This document shows positions 10,127-18,992 of a stretch of 64,000 nt of DNA, one piece after another; position 1 is the first letter of the stretch, and the number at the start of each line of letters is the position of its first letter. The DNA lies in the NCBI RefSeq assembly GCF_006716115.1, contig NZ_VFOO01000001.1, positions 992,001-1,056,000 of the forward strand, read 5' to 3'. The notes under the pieces were generated by a model. It made no database searches, was not told the DNA's origin, and worked only from the letters and a program-made list of their open reading frames with translations. The translations under genes were made by a program, and so were the position numbers. The DNA is from Subtercola boreus. Its GTDB lineage: Bacteria; Actinomycetota; Actinomycetes; Actinomycetales; Microbacteriaceae.

Positions 10127-10929
10127 GCCGAGTCGGCAAGACCTCACCCCTGGCCGCGGAGTTCAGGCCCCTCGACTACACCGGCCTGTACCCACCGGAG
10201 ATCCCGGTGTCGCAGGTTCCGAAGCACGTCGCGATCGTGATGGACGGCAACGGCCGCTGGGCGAATGCCCGCGGTCTGACGCGGGTGGAGGGCCACAAGG
10301 CGGGCGAGGCGGCGCTGCTCGACGTGGTCGCCGGCGCCATCCAGATCGGGGTGAAGCACCTCAGCGTCTACGCGTTCTCCACCGAGAACTGGAAGCGCTC
10401 GCCCGACGAGGTGCGCTTCCTGATGGGCTTCAACCGCGAGGTGCTGCACCGCCGCCGCGACCAGCTGAACGAATGGGGCGTGCGGGTGCGCTGGGCCGGC
10501 CGTCGGCCGAGGCTCTGGGCGTCGGTCATCAACGAGCTGCAGTTTGCCGAGCAGCTCACCGCCTCGAACTCGACCCTGACGCTCACGATGTGCGTCAACT
10601 ACGGAGGGCGCAACGAGCTCACGGATGCTGTGCAGAAGCTCGCCGTCGAGGTGGCGGCCGGGCGGTTGAAGCCGTCGGGCATCTCGGAGAAGCTCATCCA
10701 GAAGAACCTCTACGTGCCCGATCTGCCCGACGTCGACCTCTTCGTCAGGAGCTCGGGCGAGCAGCGCACCAGCAACTTCATGCTCTGGCAGTCGGCGTAC
10801 GCGGAGATGGTCTTCCTCGATCGGCTGTGGCCCGACTTCACCCGCGCGGATCTCTGGCAGGCGATCGACCACTACACCGGCCGCACCCGCCGCTTCGGCG
10901 GCGCCGTCGACACCCCCACCGGCCCGTGA
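10123..10929 (+). CDS. uppS: isoprenyl (undecaprenyl/polyprenyl) diphosphate synthase
   Basis: cis-Prenyltransferase that extends allylic diphosphates with isopentenyl diphosphate to build the lipid carrier for cell-wall synthesis. [14 protein letters not shown] holds the catalytic Asp (D41); the later [11 protein letters not shown] block is the isopentenyl-diphosphate site. Length 268 aa is typical. The frame stays open upstream inside recO, but the ATG at 10123 overlaps the recO stop as ATGA, and the recO-uppS order is conserved in Actinobacteria. The family also includes short-chain (farnesyl/decaprenyl) enzymes, so product length is not certain. It converges on the YbaK gene. Confidence 0.95.
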   Translation: MSRVGKTSPLAAEFRPLDYTGLYPPEIPVSQVPKHVAIVMDGNGRWANARGLTRVEGHKAGEAALLDVVAGAIQIGVKHLSVYAFSTENWKRSPDEVRFLMGFNREVLHRRRDQLNEWGVRVRWAGRRPRLWASVINELQFAEQLTASNSTLTLTMCVNYGGRNELTDAVQKLAVEVAAGRLKPSGISEKLIQKNLYVPDLPDVDLFVRSSGEQRTSNFMLWQSAYAEMVFLDRLWPDFTRADLWQAIDHYTGRTRRFGGAVDTPTGP

Positions 10930-10941
10930 GCCTGCTGGCTG

Positions 10942-11442
10942 CTACGTGCGGGGCTTGAGGGGGTCGGTGATGTCGGCGATCGTGGCGCCGAGGGCGGCGA
11001 GCAGCGCATCCGCTTCGGTGAAGAGGGAGTGGCCGTGCTCACCTGCCCCCAGCGCGACACGGCGGCCGGTCATCCGTTCGTCGGCGAAGACCGGCAGCGC
11101 CGTGGTGCTGCCGAGCGGGGTGATGGTGCCCCGCTCGTAGCCCGTCGCTTCGAGCGCCGCCTCGGGGGACGGCAGCGAGAGCTTGTTGACACCGACGAGC
11201 GCGCGGAGCTTCGCCCAGCTGATCTGCCGGTCACCGGGGACGAGGGCGAAGAGGTAGTCGCCGTCGTGCCGCTTCACGACGAGGGACTTCACGATGTCGG
11301 ACGGCTGGAGCCCCAGCAGCGCGGCCGCCTCGTCGAGGCTCCCGGCGGCGGGCCGTTCGACGATCTCGATCGCGAGGCCGCGCTTCCGGGCATCCGCTTC
11401 GACCCGGTGGCGGCCGACGGGCAGGATTGTGTCATCGCTCAT
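10942..11442 (-). CDS. YbaK/EbsC-family aminoacyl-tRNA deacylase
   Basis: A 166-aa protein of the YbaK/ProX-like editing family, which hydrolyses mischarged tRNA such as Cys-tRNA-Pro. Visible blocks: V-K-S-L-V-V-K with the conserved Lys (about residue 52), A-L-V-P-G-D-R-Q-I-S-W-A-K-L, and the C-terminal G-Y-E-R-G-T-I-T-P-L-G loop that forms the pocket. The open frame continues upstream into the divergent DsbA gene; ATG 11442 is chosen because it removes that overlap and has GGATGGAG immediately upstream. It converges with uppS (12 bp between stops). Confidence 0.88.
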   Translation of the reverse strand: MSDDTILPVGRHRVEADARKRGLAIEIVERPAAGSLDEAAALLGLQPSDIVKSLVVKRHDGDYLFALVPGDRQISWAKLRALVGVNKLSLPSPEAALEATGYERGTITPLGSTTALPVFADERMTGRRVALGAGEHGHSLFTEADALLAALGATIADITDPLKPRT

Positions 11443-11500
11443 GTCTCCATCCAACAGCACTTCGGGGAATAGGCTTCCCGAGCGGGTCGTTGGCCAAGGT

Positions 11501-12193
11501 ATGAGCGATTCCGTGAACACGACACCCATCAAGATCGACGTGTGGAGCGACATCGCCTGCCCCTGGTGTTACATCGGCAAGCGCAAGCTCGAGAACGGCA
11601 ACGCTTCGTATCGTGAAGCGGCCGGCAGCGGGGCATCCGACATCGAGGTCGAGTACCACTCCTTCGAACTCTCACCCGATACGCCGGTGGACTTCGAGGG
11701 GAACGAGACGGACTTCCTCGCGAAGCACAAGGGCATAGCGCCGGAGCAGGCGGCCCAGATGCTCGAGCGCGTGACCGGCATCGCCACCGACGTGGGGCTG
11801 CACTACGACTACGACGCGCTCCAGCACACGAACACGGTGAAGGCGCACCAGCTCATCCACTACGCAAAGGCGCACGGCCTGCAGCTCGAGGCAAAGGAAC
11901 GCCTGCTGAAGGCCTACTTCGAAGAGGGCCGCCACGTCGGCCGTGATGAGGATCTCGCTGATCTTGCCGCCGAGATCGGGCTCGACCAGGAGGATGCCCT
12001 GCGCTCCCTCCGCGAGAACGAGTACCTCGCCGGCGTGAAGGCCGACCAGGCGCAGGCCGTGGCCTACGGCATCCAGGGCGTACCGTTCTTCGTGTTCGAC
12101 GAGCGGTACGGCGTGTCGGGGGCACAGGATGCGGCGACGTTCAGCCAGTTGCTCGCCCAGCTGACCGAGGAGCGCCAGGCGGTGGCCTCGTGA
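11501..12193 (+). CDS. DsbA/FrnE-family oxidoreductase
   Basis: A thioredoxin-fold DsbA/2-hydroxychromene-isomerase-like protein of 230 aa without a signal peptide, so it probably acts in the cytosol. The active site is D-I-A-C-P-W-C-Y (C20, C23), followed by the helical insertion and the cis-Pro loop G-V-P-F-F-V-F-D. This C-P-W-C arrangement matches FrnE-type proteins linked to disulfide handling and oxidative stress. ATG 11501 has AAGG 3-7 nt upstream; the longer frame from 11294 would overlap the divergent YbaK gene. The stop overlaps the GTG of the following small frame. Confidence 0.92.
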   Translation: MSDSVNTTPIKIDVWSDIACPWCYIGKRKLENGNASYREAAGSGASDIEVEYHSFELSPDTPVDFEGNETDFLAKHKGIAPEQAAQMLERVTGIATDVGLHYDYDALQHTNTVKAHQLIHYAKAHGLQLEAKERLLKAYFEEGRHVGRDEDLADLAAEIGLDQEDALRSLRENEYLAGVKADQAQAVAYGIQGVPFFVFDERYGVSGAQDAATFSQLLAQLTEERQAVAS

Positions 12194-12408
12194 CGAGCGA
12201 GGCCGACGCGGCGCTCGGGGTGACGCCGCCCGCGGTTGTGCCGTCCATCGTGACGCGACCCGCGGTGATGCCGCCCGCAGTGACGCCGCTGCTCTCGCCG
12301 GTGACGGCGCTCCTCGGTGGGATCACCCCAGAGGGAATGGTCTGCGGCGTCGACGGGGTGTGCGCGCCCGCTGATGCGACCCTCTCCTCCACAGGAGAGA
12401 AGAACTGA
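12190..12408 (+). CDS. small Pro/Val-rich hypothetical protein coupled to the DsbA-like gene
   Basis: A 72-codon frame whose GTG overlaps the oxidoreductase stop (GTGA). Residues 11-35 are an imperfect five-residue repeat of the type V-T-P-P-A, encoded by five 15-bp units at 12220-12294. The C-terminal part contains G-M-V-C-G-V-D-G-V-C-A, two cysteines five residues apart, which might be a substrate or partner of the adjacent C-P-W-C protein; this is speculation. I recognise no family. It could also be non-coding repeat sequence that happens to stay open. Confidence 0.45.
   Translation: MTSEADAALGVTPPAVVPSIVTRPAVMPPAVTPLLSPVTALLGGITPEGMVCGVDGVCAPADATLSSTGEKN
12220..12294 (+). repeat. five imperfect 15-bp tandem units
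   Basis: Units start at 12220, 12235, 12250, 12265 and 12280, with consensus GTGACGCCGCCCGCG. Units 1 and 3 differ at two bases; unit 2 is the most diverged. The period is five codons in the small frame above. Confidence 0.75.
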
Positions 12409-12471
12409 CGATTCTCCACAGTTACACCACCGACGGCGTCGGCGCTCCGAAACTCTGGGAGAATTGAACCG

Positions 12472-13665
12472 ATGTCCGCACCTGCACCCTCCACCGCCGC
12501 CCGGCGGAAACTCTCCATCGGCCCGATCGCCCTCGACGTGCCGGTCGTTCTCGCGCCCATGGCCGGAATCACCAACACCGCCTATCGCCGGCTCTGCCGA
12601 GAATACGGCGCCGGGCTCTACGTCAGCGAGATGATCACGTCGCGCGCTCTCGTCGAACGCACGCCCGAATCGATGCGGCTGATCACGCACCATCCCTCCG
12701 AGAGCACCCGGTCGATCCAGCTCTACGGTGTCGACCCGAAGGTGATGCGGGAGGCTGTGACGATGCTCGTGGCCGAAGACCGGGCCGACCACATCGACAT
12801 GAACTTCGGCTGCCCGGTTCCGAAGGTGACCCGGCGTGGCGGCGGCTCAGCACTGCCGTGGAAGAGCGATCTCTTCCGCTCGATCGTCGAAGCCGCGGTC
12901 GACGCGGCCGGTGACATCCCGGTGACGGTCAAGATGAGAAAGGGTATCGACGACACCCACCTCACCTACCTCGAGGCAGCCAGGGCCGCCGAGGGTGCAG
13001 GTGTGGCATCCATCGCCCTGCACGCCCGCACCGCGGCCGACTTCTACTCGGGCCAGGCCGACTGGTCGGCCATCGCCAAGCTCAAAGAGACGATCACGAA
13101 TGTGCCGGTGCTCGGCAACGGCGACATCTGGTCTGCCGACGACGCGCTCCGCATGGTCGACGAGACCGGCTGCGACGGTGTGGTCGTCGGGCGCGGCTGC
13201 CTCGGCCGGCCGTGGCTCTTCGGCGACCTCGCTGCCGCGTTCCGCGCCCGCAACGGCGAGATCTCCGAGCAGGAGGCCCTCGCGGCCCGAGCCCACCCCC
13301 CGCTCGGCCAGGTCGCTGCTGCCCTCCGCCGGCACACCGTGCTGCTGACGGAGTTCTACGACAGCGAGGAGCACGCCTGCCGCGACATCCGCAAGCATGT
13401 CGCCTGGTACTTCAAGGGCTACCCCGTGGGGCACGAGATCCGCACAGCACTCGCGATGGTGACCTCGCTCGCCGAGATGGATGACCTGCTGGCCACTCTC
13501 GACGGCTCCCTGCCCTATCCGGGTGTCGACGCCGAGGGTCCGCGGGGTCGTGCCGGCCGGCCCAAGAAGCCGACCCTGCCCGACGGCTGGCTCACTTCGC
13601 GCACGCTCGACACTCCCGGGCTCCGCGCCCTCGCGGGTGCCGAGCTGGAGCACAGCGGTGGCTGA
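12472..13665 (+). CDS. dusB: tRNA-dihydrouridine synthase (DusB type)
   Basis: FMN enzyme that reduces uridines in tRNA D-loops. L-A-P-M-A-G-I-T-N (residues 27-35) is the FMN/N-terminal signature; the catalytic Cys is C114 in M-N-F-G-C-P-V-P-K. K-M-R-K-G-I near 157 and G-N-G-D-I with V-V-V-G-R-G complete the TIM-barrel phosphate sites. At 397 aa it carries a Gly/Arg/Lys-rich tail typical of actinobacterial members. ATG 12472 stands 7 nt after GAGAAT (12459-12464), suggesting a leaderless start. It overlaps dgt by 8 bp, giving a dusB-dgt-dnaG run. Confidence 0.94.
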   Translation: MSAPAPSTAARRKLSIGPIALDVPVVLAPMAGITNTAYRRLCREYGAGLYVSEMITSRALVERTPESMRLITHHPSESTRSIQLYGVDPKVMREAVTMLVAEDRADHIDMNFGCPVPKVTRRGGGSALPWKSDLFRSIVEAAVDAAGDIPVTVKMRKGIDDTHLTYLEAARAAEGAGVASIALHARTAADFYSGQADWSAIAKLKETITNVPVLGNGDIWSADDALRMVDETGCDGVVVGRGCLGRPWLFGDLAAAFRARNGEISEQEALAARAHPPLGQVAAALRRHTVLLTEFYDSEEHACRDIRKHVAWYFKGYPVGHEIRTALAMVTSLAEMDDLLATLDGSLPYPGVDAEGPRGRAGRPKKPTLPDGWLTSRTLDTPGLRALAGAELEHSGG

Positions 13666-14932
13666 CGCCGAGACCGTGGTCATCGCCCCGCCGCACGGCT
13701 ACGACCGGGTCGACACGGAACGCCCGTTGCCGGAGGAGCACTACAGCCGTCGCAGCGACTTCGCCCGGGATCGGGCGCGGCTGCTGCACTCCGGCGCTCT
13801 GCGCCGTCTTGCCGCGAAGACCCAGGTACTGAGCCCCGCGGCCGACCTCGACTTCGCCCGCAACCGCCTGACCCACTCGCTCGAAGTGGCGCAGGTCGGC
13901 CGTGAACTCGCGTCGAGCCTCGGGCTCGACCCCGACGTGGTCGACACGGCCTGTCTTGCGCACGACCTCGGCCACCCGCCGTTCGGCCACAACGGAGAGC
14001 GGGCCCTCTCCGAGTGGGCCGACGACATCGGAGGGTTCGAGGGCAATGCGCAGAGCCTCCGTATCCTCACCCGGCTCGAACCGAAGGTGTTCGGGCGTGA
14101 CGGGCAGACGTTCGGGCTGAACCTCACGCGGGCGAGCCTCGACGCCAGCTGCAAGTACCCGTGGCCGGCGGCAGAGGCCGTCACCGACGCCAGCGGGCGA
14201 CAGAAGTTCGGGGTGTACGCCGACGACGTCCCGGTCTTCAGCTGGCTGCGGGAGGGTGCGCCCGCGGGGGTGCTCTGCGTCGAGGCGCAGGTGATGGATC
14301 TCTCCGACGACATCGCCTATTCTGTGCACGACTTCGAAGACGCGGTGCTGAACGGATATGTCGACGTGCCCGCGCTCGGCAGCCGGGTCGACCACGACGC
14401 CCTCGTGACGAGCATGCATTCGTGGGTCGGCGGATCCTTCAGCCACGCTGAACTCATCGCCGCCTTCGACCGGCTCGACTCGCTCGATGTCTGGATGGAC
14501 GACTGGAACGGCAGCCGCATCGCCCAGGCGCAGCTCAAGAACCTCACCAGCCAGCTGATCGGGCGGTTCGCCGGCTCGGCGACACAGGCCACCCGCGAGG
14601 CGTACCCGGCGGCGAGTCTCATCCGCTACAGCGCGAACGTGGTCGTTCCGCGTCCGGTCGCGGCGGAGATCGCTGTGCTCAAGGGCATCGTCGCGGCCTT
14701 CGTGATGTCGAGTACCAAACGGAAGCCCATCTACCGGGCGCAGCGCGCCCTCCTGGTCGAGCTCGCCGAGACCCTGCTGGCGTCGGGGGAGCAGCACCTC
14801 GAGCCGCCGTTCGCCGCGGACTGGGTGGCCGCAGGCTCTGACACCGAGCGCAAACGGGTCGTCGTCGACCAGGTGGCGAGCCTGACCGACCAGTCCGCCC
14901 TGACATGGCACACCCGGCTGGCCGGGGTCTGA
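13658..14932 (+). CDS. dgt: deoxyguanosinetriphosphate triphosphohydrolase-like protein
   Basis: HD-domain dNTPase that releases tripolyphosphate from dNTPs. Metal ligands are visible as the H-S-L-E-V segment (H73) and A-H-D-L-G-H-P-P-F-G-H (H102, D103), with a later D-D-I-A-Y-S-V-H-D block. Length is 424 aa. GTG 13658 starts within the last codons of dusB (8-bp overlap); the frame is open further upstream but only as a shadow of dusB. The gene sits just before dnaG, the usual actinobacterial order, which suggests a link between dNTP control and replication. The exact nucleotide preference is unknown. Confidence 0.93.
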   Translation: MADAETVVIAPPHGYDRVDTERPLPEEHYSRRSDFARDRARLLHSGALRRLAAKTQVLSPAADLDFARNRLTHSLEVAQVGRELASSLGLDPDVVDTACLAHDLGHPPFGHNGERALSEWADDIGGFEGNAQSLRILTRLEPKVFGRDGQTFGLNLTRASLDASCKYPWPAAEAVTDASGRQKFGVYADDVPVFSWLREGAPAGVLCVEAQVMDLSDDIAYSVHDFEDAVLNGYVDVPALGSRVDHDALVTSMHSWVGGSFSHAELIAAFDRLDSLDVWMDDWNGSRIAQAQLKNLTSQLIGRFAGSATQATREAYPAASLIRYSANVVVPRPVAAEIAVLKGIVAAFVMSSTKRKPIYRAQRALLVELAETLLASGEQHLEPPFAADWVAAGSDTERKRVVVDQVASLTDQSALTWHTRLAGV

Positions 14933-14936
14933 CGGC

Positions 14937-17021
14937 ATGGCCGGGCTGATCAGGCGCGCCGACATCGACGAGGTGCGCTCGCGCATCAACATCGCTGACG
15001 TGGTGGGGGAGTTCGTCACGCTGAAGAGCGCCGGCGTCGGGTCGATGAAGGGTCTCTGCCCCTTCCACGACGAGCGTTCGCCGAGCTTCCACGTCCGGCC
15101 GCAGGTCGGCTACTACAAGTGCTTCGGCTGCGGGGAGGGCGGCGACGTCTTCACCTTCCTCCAGAAGATCGACCACGTCACCTTCAGTGAGGCCGTCGAA
15201 CGCCTCGCCGCCGGGATCGGGTTCGAGCTGCACTACGAAGACGGCGGCTCGGCCAGTGGCCACACCAATCGCGCCCGCCTCCTGGCGGCGAACGAAGCGG
15301 CGAGGGAGTGGTTCACGGAACAGCTCATGACCGAGGGCGCCGACACGGGCAGGCGTTTCCTCGGCGAGCGAGGCTTCGACGCCGCCGCAGCCCAGCGGTT
15401 CGGCGTGGGCTACGCCCCGCAGGGCTGGGACAACCTCGGCAAACACCTCCGGTCGCGGGGCTACACCGCCGAGGAACTCGCTCTCGCCGGGCTCACCAGT
15501 GCGGGCGAACGCGGTTCCTACGATCGGTTCCGGGGCAGGCTGGTCTGGCCGATCCGCGACCAGACCGGGCAGACCGTCGGCTTCGGCGCCAGACGCCTGT
15601 TCGACGACGACAAGGGCCCCAAGTACCTCAACACTCCCGAGACGCCGGTGTACCACAAGTCCCAGGTGCTCTACGGTCTCGACCTCGCCAAGCGCGACAT
15701 CTCCCGTGCCCGGCAGGTGGTCGTGGTCGAGGGCTACACCGATGTGATGGCCTGCCACCTCGCGGGGGTCACGACCGCCGTTGCGACCTGCGGAACGTCG
15801 TTCGGTGTCGACCACATCAAGATCATCCGCCGCATCCTCGGAGACGACACGATCGGCCTCGGTGAGGTCGTCTTCACCTTCGACCCCGACGCCGCCGGGC
15901 AGAAGGCCGCCCTCCGCGCCTTCAGCGAGGAGTCCCGCTTCGAGGCGCAGACCTACGTGGCGGTGGCCCCCGACGGACTCGACCCCTGCGACCTCCGGCT
16001 CGGCCGGGGAGACGACGCGGTGCGTCGCCTCATCACGTCGAAGAAGCCCATGTTCGAATTCGTGATCCGGCAGAAGCTCTCGAACTACGACCTCAACACG
16101 GTCGAAGGGCGGGCCGCCGGGCTCCGCGAGGCGGCACCGATCGTCGCAGACATCCGTGACCCCGCGCTCCGGCCGGGGTACACCCGCGAGCTCGCCGGAA
16201 TGCTCGGCGTCGACCTCGGCGAGGTCTCGCGGGCCGTCGAGAACGCGCGGCGCCGGGAGGCTGGAGCGCAGGGCGGGTCTACCCAGGGCGGGTCTGCCCA
16301 AGGCGGCAGACGGCCCGAGCAGGGCCAGGGAACTCGCCGGCATGAACAGGGCCAAGCCGGCCAGCAGGGTCGGCCCGGTCAGCAGGGCCAGCCCGGTCAG
16401 CAGGGCCAAGCCGGCCAGCAGGGCCAGCCGCCCATGGCCGAGCGCCGCCCCGACCAGGGCCAGGCTGGTTCTTCTCGCGCACAGCCGGGCTACCCGGAGC
16501 GGCTCGAAGCGCCGGGCGAGCAGCAGAGCGCCCCGCCAGCTCCCCAGATCTCGCTCACACAACTGCCCAGCACCACCGCCGTGCGCCTCGAGCGTGACGC
16601 CCTCATGGCGATGCTGCAGTACCCCAAGGTCGTCGGACGCGAACTGCTCGCCCGGGCATCCGTCGTCGGCTTCAGCGATCCGTCGCTCGCGGCCGTGCGG
16701 AGCGCGATCGCGTCGTCGATCGACGACTATGAGCGCCCGGACTGGGTCGCGACGATCGTGGGCAGCGTCGGCGCACCCTACGTCACCCTCGTCGAACAAC
16801 TCGCCGTGGCACCCGTGCCCGAGCGGCCGGAACGCGAGCTCGACGTCTACCTCCGACGCGTGACGACTGACCTGATCATGAGGTATCTCGAGTCGCGCAA
16901 AGCGGAGGTGCTGAGCCGTTTCACGCGGACGAGCGCCACCGAGCAACCCGACGAGCGTCGGACCCTCCAAATCCAGCTTGTGCAGTTGGAGGCGGAGCGG
17001 CGCTCCTTGAAATCAGACTGA
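14937..17021 (+). CDS. dnaG: DNA primase
   Basis: Synthesises RNA primers at the replication fork. Domain order is complete: CHC2 zinc finger (C41, H44, C62, C65), catalytic TOPRIM core (V-V-V-E-G-Y-T-D-V near 265 and the T-F-D-P-D-A-A-G block), and a helical C-terminal DnaB-interaction domain (about 540-694). Between core and C-domain lies a Gly/Gln-rich linker (about 443-525) with four perfect-length 18-bp tandem units at 16359-16430 plus shorter Gly-Gly-Ser repeats before them. Linker expansion is likely neutral. ATG 14937 lies 4 bp after dgt. Confidence 0.96.
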   Translation: MAGLIRRADIDEVRSRINIADVVGEFVTLKSAGVGSMKGLCPFHDERSPSFHVRPQVGYYKCFGCGEGGDVFTFLQKIDHVTFSEAVERLAAGIGFELHYEDGGSASGHTNRARLLAANEAAREWFTEQLMTEGADTGRRFLGERGFDAAAAQRFGVGYAPQGWDNLGKHLRSRGYTAEELALAGLTSAGERGSYDRFRGRLVWPIRDQTGQTVGFGARRLFDDDKGPKYLNTPETPVYHKSQVLYGLDLAKRDISRARQVVVVEGYTDVMACHLAGVTTAVATCGTSFGVDHIKIIRRILGDDTIGLGEVVFTFDPDAAGQKAALRAFSEESRFEAQTYVAVAPDGLDPCDLRLGRGDDAVRRLITSKKPMFEFVIRQKLSNYDLNTVEGRAAGLREAAPIVADIRDPALRPGYTRELAGMLGVDLGEVSRAVENARRREAGAQGGSTQGGSAQGGRRPEQGQGTRRHEQGQAGQQGRPGQQGQPGQQGQAGQQGQPPMAERRPDQGQAGSSRAQPGYPERLEAPGEQQSAPPAPQISLTQLPSTTAVRLERDALMAMLQYPKVVGRELLARASVVGFSDPSLAAVRSAIASSIDDYERPDWVATIVGSVGAPYVTLVEQLAVAPVPERPERELDVYLRRVTTDLIMRYLESRKAEVLSRFTRTSATEQPDERRTLQIQLVQLEAERRSLKSD
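16359..16430 (+). repeat. four 18-bp tandem units in the dnaG linker
   Basis: Units begin at 16359, 16377, 16395 and 16413 with consensus GGTCAGCAGGGCCAGCCC; a partial unit precedes them from about 16344. Each encodes G-Q-Q-G-Q-P or a close variant. Confidence 0.85.
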
Positions 17022-17039
17022 ACGGTTAAGCTCGCAGTC

Positions 17040-17852
17040 ATGGCTGAGCCCGTTCTCCTCGCGTCCGATGTGACGATCGAGTACCCCGCCCACAGCGTCA
17101 GTTCTGCGCACACGGCGGTGCGCGGCGTGAGTCTCCGCATCGAACCGGGAGAGATCGTGGGTCTCGTCGGGTCGAGCGGTTCCGGCAAGTCCACCTTCGG
17201 GCTCGTCGCGTCGGGCCTGGCCGGTGCGAAGTCGCGCGCCGTCAGTCCACGGGTCACCGGCGGGGACTTCCGGGTGCTCGGTTTCGACCTCCGGAAGGGT
17301 GTGCGCGGCCGCAGGTTCAACCGGCTGACCTTCGGCGTCGGCTACCTGCCGCAGAGCACCGGGAGCGACTTCGCGCCCAACCTGACCGTCGCCGAACTGG
17401 TCGCCGAGCCGATCTTCTCCCGGGACAAGCGCTACAACGAGAAAGCCGCGAGCCTGAAAGTCGCGACGCTTCTGGATGCCCTGCTGCTGCCGAACGGAAC
17501 AGCCCGCAAGCTCCCGCACGAACTCTCGAACGGTCAGCGCCAGCGCGTCGCGATCGCCCGGTCGCTCATCCTCGATCCCGTGTTTCTCGTAGCCGACGAA
17601 CCCACGGCCGGGGTGGATGTCTCGATCCGAGGCCCGATCATCGATGTCATCGTCGCCATGCAGCGCGAGCGCGGCGCCACGGCCCTGATCGTCAGCCACG
17701 ACCTGGAGGTGCTCCGCCGGTCGGTGGATCGCATCGTGGTGTTGCACGAGGGCGTCGTGGTGGGCGTCGGTACAATTGACGAGGTGCTCTCCGATCCGAG
17801 GCATCCGTATGTCGCCAGCCTGGCGAAGACGATGGGCAGCCCGGAACGCTGA
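17040..17852 (+). CDS. ABC transporter ATP-binding protein (peptide/nickel-type, no permease nearby)
   Basis: A 270-aa ATPase with Walker A G-S-S-G-S-G-K-S-T (near residue 45), signature H-E-L-S-N-G-Q-R-Q-R, Walker B F-L-V-A-D-E-P-T and switch H of V-S-H-D-L. The layout and the C-terminal D-P-R-H-P-Y motif resemble OppF/DppF-type ATPases of peptide or metal importers. No permease or binding-protein gene lies on either side, so it may serve a transporter elsewhere or act outside transport. The signature has Asn where Gly is usual (L-S-N-G-Q). ATG 17040 follows TAAGCT (17027-17032) by 7 nt: probably leaderless. Confidence 0.87.
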   Translation: MAEPVLLASDVTIEYPAHSVSSAHTAVRGVSLRIEPGEIVGLVGSSGSGKSTFGLVASGLAGAKSRAVSPRVTGGDFRVLGFDLRKGVRGRRFNRLTFGVGYLPQSTGSDFAPNLTVAELVAEPIFSRDKRYNEKAASLKVATLLDALLLPNGTARKLPHELSNGQRQRVAIARSLILDPVFLVADEPTAGVDVSIRGPIIDVIVAMQRERGATALIVSHDLEVLRRSVDRIVVLHEGVVVGVGTIDEVLSDPRHPYVASLAKTMGSPER

Positions 17853-17927
17853 CGGCCCGGATGCCCGGCGGTCGGGTTCGCCCCTGTCCTTTGCCAACGA
17901 GTTTCGCCCTCGCCCGAAAGGTTCTCC

Positions 17928-18959
17928 GTGAGCACCTCCCGCTCTGACCAGCCCGACGTCGCCGGACCGAACGCGGGCCAGCACCGTGCCGTGCTGAGCG
18001 TCGACGCCGTCCCCGTGAGCGCGGAGCTCCGCCCGACCGCCGGGCCGATCGCCATCCTCCCGAAACCCGGAGCGCTGTTCGTCGATGCCGTGAAGTCGGC
18101 TGGGGGAGAGGTCGCCGAGCTCTCTGGCGCGACCCGCGGCATCGTCTGGCTCACCTCAGACTCCGCGAGCGACCTCGGCGTGGCTCTCGACGCGAACCCC
18201 CAGGTGCAGTGGGTGCAGCTGCCGTGGGCGGGCGTCGATGCCTTCGCCGAAGTGCTGCAGAGTCACGACAGGCCCCACCTGCTCTGGACCAGCGCCAAAG
18301 GTGCGTACGCGCAGCCGGTCGCCGAGCACGCCCTCATGCTGGCCCTCGCGCTCCTCCGGCGCATCCCCGAGCGGGTGCGCGCGACATCCTGGGGCGAGTC
18401 GACGGGGGACTCCCTCTACGGGCGCAACGTCGTCATCATCGGCGCAGGGGGGATCGCGGTCGAACTGCTGCGGCTCCTCGCCCCGTTCGACGTCGACACC
18501 ACCATCGTGCGCCGGAGCGCCGATCCACTGCCGGGTGCAGACCGAACGGTCGCTTCGGCCGATCTCGACGAGGTTCTGCAGGGTGCCGACCTCGTCATCG
18601 TGGCCGCCGCCGCAACCCCCGGCACCCGGCACCTCATCGGGGAGCGCCAACTGGCCCTGATGAAGAAGACGGCGTACCTGGTCAACATCGCCCGCGGAGG
18701 GCTCATCGACACGGATGCTCTCGTCGAGGCGCTCGTCTCCGGCGAGATCGCCGGTGCAGGCGTCGACGTCACCGACCCGGAGCCGCTGCCCGACGGTCAT
18801 CCCCTCTGGTCGGCTCCGAACCTAATCATCACGCCGCACAGCGCCGACACGCCCCAAATGATCGCGCCACTGCTTGCGGCGCGTCTGGAGCAGAACGTCA
18901 CCGCGTTCCTCGGCGACGGGGCGTTCGTGGGTGTCGTCGACCCCCAGGCCGGATACTGA
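17928..18959 (+). CDS. D-isomer-specific 2-hydroxyacid dehydrogenase family protein
   Basis: NAD-dependent oxidoreductase of 343 aa. The Rossmann turn is I-I-G-A-G-G-I-A (about residues 165-172). Catalytic residues are readable: Arg in N-I-A-R-G-G-L-I-D, Glu in D-P-E-P-L-P-D-G-H-P-L-W, and His in I-T-P-H-S-A-D-T. The N-terminal 40 residues are an extra, low-complexity lead. Substrates in this family include phosphoglycerate, glyoxylate, lactate and formate; the sequence does not decide. GTG 17928 has an AAAGG Shine-Dalgarno 6-8 nt upstream. Neighbours are unrelated, so it is probably transcribed alone. Confidence 0.9.
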   Translation: MSTSRSDQPDVAGPNAGQHRAVLSVDAVPVSAELRPTAGPIAILPKPGALFVDAVKSAGGEVAELSGATRGIVWLTSDSASDLGVALDANPQVQWVQLPWAGVDAFAEVLQSHDRPHLLWTSAKGAYAQPVAEHALMLALALLRRIPERVRATSWGESTGDSLYGRNVVIIGAGGIAVELLRLLAPFDVDTTIVRRSADPLPGADRTVASADLDEVLQGADLVIVAAAATPGTRHLIGERQLALMKKTAYLVNIARGGLIDTDALVEALVSGEIAGAGVDVTDPEPLPDGHPLWSAPNLIITPHSADTPQMIAPLLAARLEQNVTAFLGDGAFVGVVDPQAGY

Positions 18960-18992
18960 GGTTCCACGGGGAGTCTGCGCGGCGGCTCCCGC

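Noticed and set aside
16260-16480. Possible CRISPR array in dnaG
   Set aside because: Units are contiguous 18-bp copies without spacers and lie in frame in a protein linker.
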